Shown: positions 36,015 through 44,242 of the stretch, in pieces
How positions within the stretch are numbered: the stretch's first letter is position 1
Layout of the letters: every line of letters starts with the position of its first letter
NCBI GenBank assembly: GCA_903884005.1
Contig: CAISDA010000035.1
Span: 21,469-85,468 of the forward strand
Direction: 5' to 3'
DNA: 64,000 bases
DNA from: an uncultured Ignavibacteriota bacterium
GTDB taxonomy: Bacteria; Bacteroidota; Ignavibacteria; UBA10030; UBA8401
Translations under genes and position numbers: made by a program
Notes under the pieces: model-generated
Databases searched by the model: none
What the model was told of the DNA's origin: nothing
The model's input: only the letters and a program-made list of their open reading frames with translations

Positions 36015-36716
36015 TTAATGGCCGGCGAGCAGACGCTCGCCCAAACGAGGCGGCAGTCCGGCGTCGATAATTTTTTTGCATGCTGTATGTACGTCGTACG
36101 GAAGCCGGATGTTTTCATAGGAGTAGGATTCAGCATCGAAGATGCCGAAACTCAGGCGTGGATCCGCATCGCGCGGTTGTCCCACGCTCCCTACATTCAC
36201 GATATAGCGTGGCCCCTTTGCCACAGCAAAGACTTCCCCTTCTTCCGAATAGATGGCGGGGGAATGCGTGTGGCCGATCCAGCACATCGAGGTTGCACTC
36301 AATCGAAGAGAAATGCGCGCATCGTCGTCGCTGAAAAGATACGGGTAGTCCGAAGGGTTTTCCAGGCTCGAATGGACGAATGTGGACTCGTCTACAGTAG
36401 CAACAAGAGGCAGCGATCGAAGGTATGATTCCACGGAATCGCTGATGACAGACCGCGTCCACCGCATCGCCCTCATTGCAAGCGGCGAAAAATGCGTCAG
36501 CAGTTCATCATTCCACAGCGCCTCGTCGTGATTGCCGAGAACCGACACCGCATTGTGACGGCGGATGAGTTCACAGCATTCGTTCGGATTCGCTCCATAC
36601 CCTATAATGTCGCCCAGGCAATGCAGCCGGTCGACCGGGTGTGTATCGAGATAGGCGAGGGCTTCGGTGAGCGCCTCGAGGTTCCCATGGATATCCGAAA
36701 TAATGGCAATTTTCAT
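36015..36716 (-). CDS. Calcineurin-like metallophosphoesterase (YfcE/DUF-type)
   Basis: A 233-residue enzyme with all five metallophosphoesterase motifs: SDIHGN (D8, H10), LGDIIGYGAN, LGNHDEA, FVHSSL and IGHTHSP. Such proteins hydrolyse phosphodiesters or phosphomonoesters, but the substrate is not known; the GYGANPNEC insertion is typical of a group found near phosphatases and signalling genes. The ATG at 36716 was chosen; a TTG three codons earlier is less likely. Single gene, flanked by palindrome copies 3 and 4. Confidence 0.9.
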   Translation of the reverse strand: MKIAIISDIHGNLEALTEALAYLDTHPVDRLHCLGDIIGYGANPNECCELIRRHNAVSVLGNHDEALWNDELLTHFSPLAMRAMRWTRSVISDSVESYLRSLPLVATVDESTFVHSSLENPSDYPYLFSDDDARISLRLSATSMCWIGHTHSPAIYSEEGEVFAVAKGPRYIVNVGSVGQPRDADPRLSFGIFDAESYSYENIRLPYDVHTACKKIIDAGLPPRLGERLLAGH

Positions 36717-37116
36717 TCTGTGCAATGAATTATTGAGACCATATTGCTGTTATACATGAAGTTACGTCTTTTACGTGTGACAACAAAGAACAAATCGCCG
36801 AGAATCAGTGAAACCGGAACCGCAGATAACGCACAAACGGACGTGTTCAGGGCTCGCGATAACACAATACATTCATACATGCGCAGTAGCACCATTCGGG
36901 AGCGCGGTCTGCCCGCCTGAGCAGTACTCTACTCAACAAGCGTACCTTAGCCGAACCATCATCGAGAAAATGTAGTGCGAAATATCATTTCGCGAGAGGG
37001 CGAGCTAACAGCTCGCCCTACAATGCTGCGTCTGCGAAACTGGTATTTTCATGCGGGGTGGTGAACCCCACATTCATGCACGCTACATGAGAACGTATCA
37101 CTTAAAATTACACTTT
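36717..37116. other. Intergenic region, 400 bp
   Basis: Divergent gap between the phosphoesterase (minus) and DUF1800 gene (plus). It contains palindrome copy 4 at 36998-37018. No gene or clear promoter found. Confidence 0.6.
36998..37018. repeat. 21-bp palindrome, copy 4
   Basis: Perfect copy of the GGGCGAGCT-AAC-AGCTCGCCC palindrome, 1084 bases from copy 3. Confidence 0.85.
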
Positions 37117-38856
37117 ATGAAGCGACGCGACATGTTGTTTGCTCTGCCCTCCGCCATCTCATCCCTATCCGCACCGGGGACCGAAGACACCATCAATCCA
37201 TATGCGAACCGATCGCTCCCGAGCACTCCCCGCTCCGCTGCAGGGCTGGAACCATACACCGGAACATGGGGAACGGACGAGCGCCTGTACCTGCTTCGAA
37301 GAACATTGTTCGGTGTGAAACGCTCGGACTTGGCGGCCGTCGCCCAGCTATCGCTCGCCGACAGCCTGACACTGCTGTTCACGCCCGGAATCGCGCCCGA
37401 TCCGCCCGTGAATAACTATAGTGCATCGTCTGCCTCTGCGGGGGATGTGCCGGCAGGTGCGGCCTGGGTGAATGCCCCCTATTTGGACGGCACGACGGAT
37501 TACTATCGCACCATTTCCCTTAAGGCATGGTGGACGGGGCTCATGATCGACCAGTCGATCTCGCTCCGCGAAAAAATGACACTCTTCTGGCACAACCATT
37601 TTGCAACCGAGACAAACATTGTCGGCGATGCCCGATACGAATACAAGCATCACGCGCTGCTCCGGCAATACGCCTTCGGCAATTTCAGGGATCTCGTGAA
37701 GCAGATCACCATCGATCCCAATGTGCTCCGCTACCTGAACGGCAATGTGAATACAAAAACGAGTCCCAATGAAAATTACGGACGCGAGCTGCTCGAACTG
37801 TTCACCATCGGCAAGGGGGCTGTGCGGGCGCCCGGCGATTACACCAATTACACCGAGGACGATGTGAAAGCCGCCGCGCGCGTGCTCACCGGATGGCGCG
37901 ACGATTCGACGACCACGCCCGTGAGTTCATACTTCGATGCCGACAGGACGCCGACATCCACGCGCCATGATCCGACGAATAAACAATTTTCCGCATCATT
38001 CAACAACACCGTCATCACCGGACGAACGGGCGCAAACGGCAGGCTCGAGATCGATGATCTTATCGCAATGATCTTCGCCCAAAGCGAAACCGCCAAATAT
38101 ATCTGCCGGAAACTCTACCGCTGGTTCGTCTACTACGTTATCGATGCCGCGGCCGAATCGAACGTGATCGCTCCGATGGCTGCGCTTCTGGCGGCGAATA
38201 ATTTCGAGATCGCGCCGGTGCTCAAGGCGCTCCTCTCGAGCGCGCATTTTTTCGATCCGATGAACAGAGGATGCATGATCAAAAATCCCATCGATGTCAC
38301 AGTGGGTCTCTGCCGCCAGTTTTCCTGCATCCTGCCCGCGGCCGCAGCCGGCCTCGCCACGAGGTACTCAACGCTGGATTATGTGCGCACCCAGGCAGCC
38401 ACGATGAACATGAATATCGGTGATCCGCCCGATGTTGCAGGGTGGGCGGCCTATTGGCTGTCGCCGCAATACTACGAGCTGTGGATCAACTCCGATACGC
38501 TGCCGAAACGGTACGTCTATACCGATCTGTTGATCTCCACCAACGGCTACAGCAGCAAAAAGATCGTCATCGATCCGCTGGCATTCGCCGATTCGTTCGC
38601 GAATCCATCCGATCCGAATCTGCTCGTTGCGGACATGGCGCAGTTCCTCTATGCCGTGCCGATCGCGGACAATCAGAAGGCTGCATTGAAGGCGATCCTC
38701 TTGTCCAACCAGGCATCCGATACGTACTGGACCGATGCGTGGCTGTTGTACAAGAAGGACGTGACGAATACGGCGAATAAGAACAGCGTCTTTGTGCGAC
38801 TGCAGCCAATGATCAAGTACATGATGTCGTCCATGGCGGAATATCAACTTTCCTGA
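37117..38856 (+). CDS. DUF1800 family secreted protein
   Basis: A 579-residue protein of the DUF1800 family, whose function is unknown. The N-terminus (MKRRDMLFALPSAISSLSAP) is a Tat-like twin-arginine signal. Recognisable family features include LRRTLFGV, MTLFWHNHFATE, NYGRELLELFTIGKGAV and ARVLTGWRDD. The next gene, 13 bases downstream, is a DUF1501 protein; the pair DUF1800-DUF1501 is widespread in Bacteroidota, Planctomycetes and Proteobacteria. Two upstream ATGs in the same frame (37051, 37087) are weaker because they place the signal peptide internally. Confidence 0.85.
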   Translation: MKRRDMLFALPSAISSLSAPGTEDTINPYANRSLPSTPRSAAGLEPYTGTWGTDERLYLLRRTLFGVKRSDLAAVAQLSLADSLTLLFTPGIAPDPPVNNYSASSASAGDVPAGAAWVNAPYLDGTTDYYRTISLKAWWTGLMIDQSISLREKMTLFWHNHFATETNIVGDARYEYKHHALLRQYAFGNFRDLVKQITIDPNVLRYLNGNVNTKTSPNENYGRELLELFTIGKGAVRAPGDYTNYTEDDVKAAARVLTGWRDDSTTTPVSSYFDADRTPTSTRHDPTNKQFSASFNNTVITGRTGANGRLEIDDLIAMIFAQSETAKYICRKLYRWFVYYVIDAAAESNVIAPMAALLAANNFEIAPVLKALLSSAHFFDPMNRGCMIKNPIDVTVGLCRQFSCILPAAAAGLATRYSTLDYVRTQAATMNMNIGDPPDVAGWAAYWLSPQYYELWINSDTLPKRYVYTDLLISTNGYSSKKIVIDPLAFADSFANPSDPNLLVADMAQFLYAVPIADNQKAALKAILLSNQASDTYWTDAWLLYKKDVTNTANKNSVFVRLQPMIKYMMSSMAEYQLS

Positions 38857-38869
38857 GAAAGATCACACA

Positions 38870-40420
38870 GTGAAACGACGAGATTTTATTACACGCACAA
38901 CTGCGGGAATGGTACTTCCGGCCATGTTCAGCGGATTCACGCTGACGGCATACAGCCGCACGCGGCTCATGGAATCGCTGCTCAACACCGCGGTGCAGAC
39001 CGACCGTGTGCTCGTGCTCATCCAACTGAACGGCGGCAACGACGGATTGAATATGGTCATTCCGATCGACCAATATTCGGCGCTGTCCAACGCGCGCTCC
39101 AATATCCTGGCAGCCGAAGCGTCCGTGCTCAAGCTCACGGCGAAGACGGGACTGCATTCGGCGATGACCGGCATGGCGGATATGTATGCGAAGGGAAAAT
39201 TGGCGGTCGTGCAAAACGTGGGATATCCGAATCAGAATTTTTCCCATTTCCGATCTACCGATATATGGCTCACGGCGTCCGATTACAATCAAACTCTTTC
39301 TACCGGATGGGTGGGCCGATACCTCAACGAGGAATATCCGAATTTTCCGACGGGATATCCAAGCACGGCGAACCCCGATCCGTTGGCCATACAGATCGGT
39401 TCCATACTCTCCCCCGCACTTCAGGGACCGGTGCTTGGCATGGGGATGGCCATCACCAGCCCGACGTCGTTCTATCAATTCCTGAACGGCACGGTCGATC
39501 CGGCGCCGAACACTCCCGCCGGGCATGAATTGACGTTCATTCGCGAAGTGGCGCAGCAAACGCAGCTATATGCGACGACGGTCAAAACCGCGGCGGCCAA
39601 AATCACAACGCAAAATCCCTATCCCGCCTCCAATGCACTCGCGGCACAGTTGAAAATCGTCGCACAGCTCATTGCGGGCGGACTCAAGACACGCCTCTAC
39701 GTCACGAACCTGGGCGGATTCGATACGCACGACAACGAGATCGCCCGCAGCCAGGCGCTCCTGTCGACTCTCTCGGATGCGATAAAAGCATTTCAGGATG
39801 ACCTCGCATACCTCGGTGTCGAAGACCGCGTGGTCGGTATGACATTTTCCGAATTCGGTCGCCGCATCAAATCGAACGGCAACGGCGGCACGGACCATGG
39901 AGCGGCGGCGCCGTTATTTGTCTTTGGCAAAAAGATCAATCCCGGAGTAGTCGGGGCAAATCCGGTCCTGCCCGCCTCAGCCACGGTGAATGACAATGTG
40001 GCAATGGAAATCGACTTCCGATCGGTCTATGCAACCATCCTGAAGGACTGGTTCAACGTGCCGAACACAGAATTGAGCGCGGTGCTTCTCAGCACGTTCG
40101 CGACGCTTCCATTGATACAAGGGGCGACAGAAGCGAGCGATGCGCAGACAGCGCCTGCGGCGTTCTCTCTGTCACAGAATTATCCGAACCCGTTCAACCC
40201 GGCAACGCAGTTTCAATTTACCATCGCCAGCCTCCAATTTGTCTCGATACAGGTGTTCGACGCTGTCGGCCGCGTAGTGGCCACACTGGTCAGTGAAACA
40301 ATGTCCCCCGGCACTTATACTGCAACATGGAACGGAGCGAATGCGCCGAGCGGAGTGTATTATTACCGGCTGGAGACCGGCAGCTACCGTGAAGTGAAGA
40401 AAATGGTGCTGCAAAAATAA
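38870..40420 (+). CDS. DUF1501 protein with T9SS sorting domain
   Basis: A 516-residue secreted protein starting with GTG at 38870. The N-terminus KRRDFITRTTAGMVLPA is Tat-like, the DUF1501 core (alkaline-phosphatase-like fold; motifs IQLNGGNDGLNMVIP, NFSHFRSTDIW, GGFDTHDNE, SEFGRRIKSNGNGGTDHG) fills residues about 40-410, and a C-terminal T9SS type A sorting domain (SLSQNYPNPFNPATQFQFTI ... GVYYYRLETGSYREVKKMVL) ends it. So the product should cross the outer membrane by T9SS. Partner of the DUF1800 gene before it. Function unknown. Confidence 0.9.
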   Translation: MKRRDFITRTTAGMVLPAMFSGFTLTAYSRTRLMESLLNTAVQTDRVLVLIQLNGGNDGLNMVIPIDQYSALSNARSNILAAEASVLKLTAKTGLHSAMTGMADMYAKGKLAVVQNVGYPNQNFSHFRSTDIWLTASDYNQTLSTGWVGRYLNEEYPNFPTGYPSTANPDPLAIQIGSILSPALQGPVLGMGMAITSPTSFYQFLNGTVDPAPNTPAGHELTFIREVAQQTQLYATTVKTAAAKITTQNPYPASNALAAQLKIVAQLIAGGLKTRLYVTNLGGFDTHDNEIARSQALLSTLSDAIKAFQDDLAYLGVEDRVVGMTFSEFGRRIKSNGNGGTDHGAAAPLFVFGKKINPGVVGANPVLPASATVNDNVAMEIDFRSVYATILKDWFNVPNTELSAVLLSTFATLPLIQGATEASDAQTAPAAFSLSQNYPNPFNPATQFQFTIASLQFVSIQVFDAVGRVVATLVSETMSPGTYTATWNGANAPSGVYYYRLETGSYREVKKMVLQK

Positions 40421-40559
40421 TGCGGCGATCGCAGTCATGCGCTAGTGCGTCCGTGTTTGAATGGCGTGTTTGAATGCGCCTGAGTAGACTCGGATATTAT
40501 TTTTTCGTACATTATTTCAGAGAACAACGAACATCATACGACAATAACACAGGGGTTCC

Positions 40560-41036
40560 ATGAAACGAATATTCTCGACAATTTTTACATTATTCATAAT
40601 TCTCGGCATCGCGCTCGGACAAACAACCGAGAAGAAAGCCGCAGCACCCGCAGCCAAGGCCGCTCAACCGGCGGTGAAGAAGGATGCAAAGAAAACGACC
40701 GCACCGGCTGCGACAAAGGCCACGACGACAACAAAAACAAAAGCCGCACAGAAAGTCGCTCCGGCAAAGAAGGCCGCAACGAAAGCAGTTAAAAGTGCCG
40801 ATACCGTGGCAGTGAAGCAGGCCGAACCCGTTAAAGCCGAGGCGACAAAAACGGACACAGCCGCCTCACCGACACTGAAAGCGTATGCCAAATCGAAAGT
40901 GGACGAGGCAAAAGCCACGAAAGATACGCTCATCAATTCCGGCGCCGAAAAAGTAAATAAGGTGAAAGAGAATTTGGGTGAGAAAATAAAGAATTTCAAT
41001 CCCTTCAAATCGAAAGCGGATTCCACAAAAAAATAG
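40560..41036 (+). CDS. Lys/Ala/Thr-rich secreted low-complexity protein
   Basis: A 158-residue protein with a standard signal peptide (residues 1-20, ending ALGQ). About residues 25-105 are made of AAP, KKA, TTT and AVK repeats, similar to histone H1-like tails. The end is different: a helical, charged block (AYAKSKVDEAKATKDTLINS, AEKVNKVKENLGEKIKNFNP) that could be a coiled coil. AGGGG is 6 bases before the ATG. Basic repeats in an exported protein might bind nucleic acid or anionic envelope polymer; no evidence beyond composition. Confidence 0.7.
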   Translation: MKRIFSTIFTLFIILGIALGQTTEKKAAAPAAKAAQPAVKKDAKKTTAPAATKATTTTKTKAAQKVAPAKKAATKAVKSADTVAVKQAEPVKAEATKTDTAASPTLKAYAKSKVDEAKATKDTLINSGAEKVNKVKENLGEKIKNFNPFKSKADSTKK

Positions 41037-41067
41037 CAGTCGTCGTCTATCGGCATTGTCCTGCACT

Positions 41068-41102
41068 GCGGCTGCGCCTGACGGCGTGTGCCGCTTTTTT
41101 TT
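41068..41102 (+). terminator. Rho-independent terminator after the Lys/Ala-rich gene
   Basis: GCGGCTGCGCC pairs with GGCGTGTGCCGC over about 9-10 bp with a bulge, followed by eight T residues. It lies 32 bases past the stop codon. Confidence 0.75.
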
Positions 41103-41242
41103 GTGCTGCTTGCAGGTGATGAAAAAATAAAGTAGTTTTGAACACCCTGCGATGAATGGCGCTCGCGGCGACAATCGTGTAATTGTATTGCCTAATGCCG
41201 TCCGCTCACCCAATTACACACACTCATTTTAATTGCAGTCTT

Positions 41243-41755
41243 ATGGATCCATTACTTGTCGCACGAATCAAAAAAATAAAACTGCTCGCCACCGATGTGG
41301 ACGGAGTCCTGACGGATGCCGGTATGTACTACGCATCGGACGGAGTCGAACTTAAAAAATTCAATACGCGCGATGGAATGGGGCTCAGACTGCTGCGCAA
41401 CGCGGACTTTAAGCTTGCCATCATCACTAGCGAGAACACGGCGATCGTGGCAAACCGGGCAAGGAAATTGCAGATCACAGACGTATACCAGGGCACGTTT
41501 ACAAAGGTCGAAGCCATGGAGGAGCTGCTTGTGAAATACTCGCTTCACTGGGATGAGATCGCATACATCGGAGACGATTACAACGATCTCGCGCTTCTTG
41601 CGCGTGTCGGATTTGCGGCCACACCAGCAGACGGCACCGCACGAAACAAGGCGGCCGCTCATTACGTCACAGAGAAGAAGGGCGGCGAAGGCTGCGTGCG
41701 CGAACTCTGCGACATGATCCTCGACGTGCACGGCATCGAACCCCGGTTCATGTGA
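41243..41755 (+). CDS. KdsC-like HAD phosphatase
   Basis: A 170-residue HAD phosphatase of the short, capless C0 type, similar to 3-deoxy-D-manno-octulosonate-8-phosphate phosphatase. Motif I is ATDVDGVLTD (D18, D20), then FNTRDGMGLRLL, ITSENT, VEAMEELL and IGDDYNDLALL, and the KdsC-like tail GGEGCVRELCDMIL. It removes phosphate from an acidic sugar, most likely Kdo-8-P or sialic-acid-type 9-P. The ATG at 41243 is preferred; upstream frame to 41183 lacks support. It overlaps the glycosyltransferase gene by one base (TGATG), indicating one operon. Confidence 0.85.
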   Translation: MDPLLVARIKKIKLLATDVDGVLTDAGMYYASDGVELKKFNTRDGMGLRLLRNADFKLAIITSENTAIVANRARKLQITDVYQGTFTKVEAMEELLVKYSLHWDEIAYIGDDYNDLALLARVGFAATPADGTARNKAAAHYVTEKKGGEGCVRELCDMILDVHGIEPRFM

Positions 41756-43182
41756 TGAAAAAAGTCCTCTTCATCACATATTTCTGGCCTCCCTCGGGAA
41801 AAGCTTCGCTGCACTGGCCTCTGGCCATCATCAAGCATTTGCCTGAACACGGATGGCAGCCTTCGGTCCTGACTGTTGATGAAGACACGTTCACTCAAAA
41901 GGATGAAAGCCTGCTGAACGAAGTGGATCCGATGCTGCGCGTCGTCAAAACAGCGTCCAACGATCCGTTTCAGCTCTATAGAACATTCCTGGGCAAAAAA
42001 AGCGACGCCCCTCTCATCGCTTCCGAGACGATCTCCAGCGCAAATACAGGCATACGGCATCGGATCGCGGTATGGATCCGCATGAATCTCTTTGTTCCCG
42101 ATGCCCGCATCGGCTGGTTCTTCTCGGCCATACGGGGAGGCGCGGCATTGATCAGGTCCGAGCACATCGATGCTATCGTCACGAACGGCCCGCCGCATAG
42201 CGCACACCTCATCGGCAAATATCTGAGCAAACGATTTTCCATCCCCCACATCCCTGTGCTGATAGACCCGTGGGTGGACATCGCCTATTACCGCGGTTTC
42301 ACGCGCAGCGCTCCCACGCTGGCACTCGATAAGTATTTCGAGCGCAGCGTCTTTCGCCATGCGTCGCACATCATCTTCGTGACGAATTCAGCCCGTGAAG
42401 CGTACGTGAAAAAATATTCCTGGATCGAAGGCAAAGCCTCTGTGTTGTACTGGGGATATAATGAAGAGAATTTTTCTGGACGCAGCCGCACCATCACAAC
42501 GTCTGCAGAAACTGCACCCGTTCCCGATCTCACGCACGGGCAGGCTTCCGTCGCAGAGCACGCAGATGCTTCTATTGGGCATGCGCGCGTGGAACACATC
42601 ACACTCGATCAGACTCCCGACACGGTGCCGCCGATTGCGGTTCGAATGGATCCGTCCGCAAAAAAAGAAGTGCTCCTGCACGCCGGAAACATATTCGATT
42701 TTCAAAATCCGCAGGGGTTATGGAAGAACGTGAAGAACGAGATCGATAATGGACGGCACATGACCATCCGGTTCATCGGCACCGTCAGCCCCGGCATCAT
42801 GGAAAGCATAGATCGCGCCGGATTGACCCCCTACACCGAATACAACGGATTCCTGCCCTTCGATCGGGTCGTAAACGAGATGTGCGCTGCGGATTATTTT
42901 TTTGTGTGCGCAACGGAGAAGCGGCATGTGCCGGGAAAACTGTTCGAGTATCTGCGGGCAGGCAAGCCCGTCATCGCGTTCGGGGACGACAACAGTGAAG
43001 TGGAGTCTCTTCTGCAAACATGCACTGCGGGGATACTTTTTCCCTACTCATACGACAAAGGCGATATATTCGAGCGGCTGAATTCGGTGCGTCCTCATCC
43101 CGGTGCGGCACTTCAATATTCGCGAGCACACATCGCCGGGGCATTGGCGCAGATACTGAATGCGTGTACCTCCTTCTCGTAG
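41755..43182 (+). CDS. Glycosyltransferase family 4-like protein
   Basis: A 475-residue GT-B glycosyltransferase. The N-terminal half starts KKVLFITYFWPPSGKASL and contains IVTNGPPHSAHLIG; the C-terminal half has LLHAGNIFDFQNPQG and the donor-binding region CATEKRHVPGKLFEYLRAGKPVIAFGDD. The interdomain segment (residues about 240-300) is extended and acidic/His-rich (AEHADASIGHARVEH), not usual for the family. Sugar specificity unknown. Start codon overlaps the KdsC-like stop. Confidence 0.88.
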   Translation: MKKVLFITYFWPPSGKASLHWPLAIIKHLPEHGWQPSVLTVDEDTFTQKDESLLNEVDPMLRVVKTASNDPFQLYRTFLGKKSDAPLIASETISSANTGIRHRIAVWIRMNLFVPDARIGWFFSAIRGGAALIRSEHIDAIVTNGPPHSAHLIGKYLSKRFSIPHIPVLIDPWVDIAYYRGFTRSAPTLALDKYFERSVFRHASHIIFVTNSAREAYVKKYSWIEGKASVLYWGYNEENFSGRSRTITTSAETAPVPDLTHGQASVAEHADASIGHARVEHITLDQTPDTVPPIAVRMDPSAKKEVLLHAGNIFDFQNPQGLWKNVKNEIDNGRHMTIRFIGTVSPGIMESIDRAGLTPYTEYNGFLPFDRVVNEMCAADYFFVCATEKRHVPGKLFEYLRAGKPVIAFGDDNSEVESLLQTCTAGILFPYSYDKGDIFERLNSVRPHPGAALQYSRAHIAGALAQILNACTSFS

Positions 43183-43793
43183 AGCCAGGTATAATCAAAA
43201 CAGCGCAGCAAACATCTCACCGAATTTTTTCCCATCCATCCACGGTCAAATCGTTCTATGCCATATTTTGGCACATTGCCAGTTCCGCTGATACTTTCCT
43301 GAACGAATCCTCCAACTTTGTAAATTCAGCAATCAATTAATGCATCCCGGAACCATTGACTTGACTCCATGGCCTCATCGATTCATCTACCGTCCGGTAG
43401 AAGGTGGGACTTACATATATTTTTTAAGAATACAATGTGTAAAAACAATTTCAAAGTCCGATATAATGGCTACTATCGCACAATTGGTGAATTTACGACA
43501 GATAATATTCCTTCTCGTTTTGAAAACCCCAATATGGTAAGAAATTAGATGATTCTATATTTCTAAAACATGGCGCGGAATTTGGAGAAAAATTGGTTGG
43601 GAACAATAGCACTCAGTTACGACGTGTTGGTGTAAAAAGAATAAAATTTTTGTGCCCTATAGAATCAGCAATTGTTGCCGATAATGTAAATAGGAAGAAA
43701 ATGTATTCAGGGGTGGCAACCATCCTTATTTTTTGTACACGAACATATGATAGTAGATTGAATAAAATCTAACGTCAACATACGGAGAGGAAA
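43183..43793. other. AT-rich region with gene remnants, 611 bp
   Basis: No intact gene. It contains a frame-shifted coding remnant (43435-43772, listed separately) and otherwise open but unrecognised sequence. Base composition is clearly AT-richer than the glycosyltransferase gene to the left. It looks like a former gene or insertion junction. Confidence 0.55.
43435..43772 (+). pseudogene. Possible frame-shifted remnant of a small gene
   Basis: From the ATG at 43435 a 37-codon frame (MCKNNFKVRYNGYYRTIGEF ... FENPNMVRN) ends at a TAG at 43546. A one-base frame change near 43539-43545 gives a second open run (KKLDDSIFLKHGAEFGEKLV ... VNRKKMYSGVATILIFC) up to the TAA at 43770. Together they make one plausible protein of about 110 residues. 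No ribosome-binding site or family is recognised, so decay is likely but not proven. Confidence 0.35.
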
Positions 43794-44141
43794 ATGATCA
43801 TACTTGGCATTACCACTATCGTCATCATTGCCGGTATCACCTTTCTTGCCTGGGTAAATTGTTGGAATACTTTCAGAGCGGATGAAAACAACAACCATCG
43901 GCGATGGTGCAAGAAATGTGGAGCATCGCAATCCAAATGGAATAAAACGATGGAGAACGGCCGCACTCAAATTTGGTGGGTTGAAGAACGCCAGGGAAAG
44001 GATCCCCACTGTAAATGCAAAATGTACACGGGACAGTTGCAATCAATCGGAGAGAATACTCTCGTACAATTGGCAGCGAAAAAAAAGGAGACATCCCGTC
44101 ATCGCTTGCATCCTGTTCATTTTCGATCATCTTCCATATGA
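43794..44141 (+). CDS. Small membrane-anchored protein with zinc-ribbon-like cysteines
   Basis: A 115-residue protein with a good ribosome-binding site (GGAGAGGAAA before the ATG). Residues 1-24 (IILGITTIVIIAGITFLAWV) are a membrane anchor. The soluble part has cysteine pairs RRWCKKCGAS and HCKCKMYTG, which could bind one zinc ion, separated by a Trp-rich stretch (NGRTQIWWVEERQ). No family recognised. It sits in an AT-rich island, 21 bases after the frame-shifted remnant. Confidence 0.6.
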   Translation: MIILGITTIVIIAGITFLAWVNCWNTFRADENNNHRRWCKKCGASQSKWNKTMENGRTQIWWVEERQGKDPHCKCKMYTGQLQSIGENTLVQLAAKKKETSRHRLHPVHFRSSSI

Positions 44142-44242
44142 GAATGACTGCCGGAGCGTAGTGGGTGGTGAGTTGTAACGAAATAAAAGATTTTTAACCG
44201 TATATCAGATCCGATTTACAGTATATCATGCCAACGTGCCCA

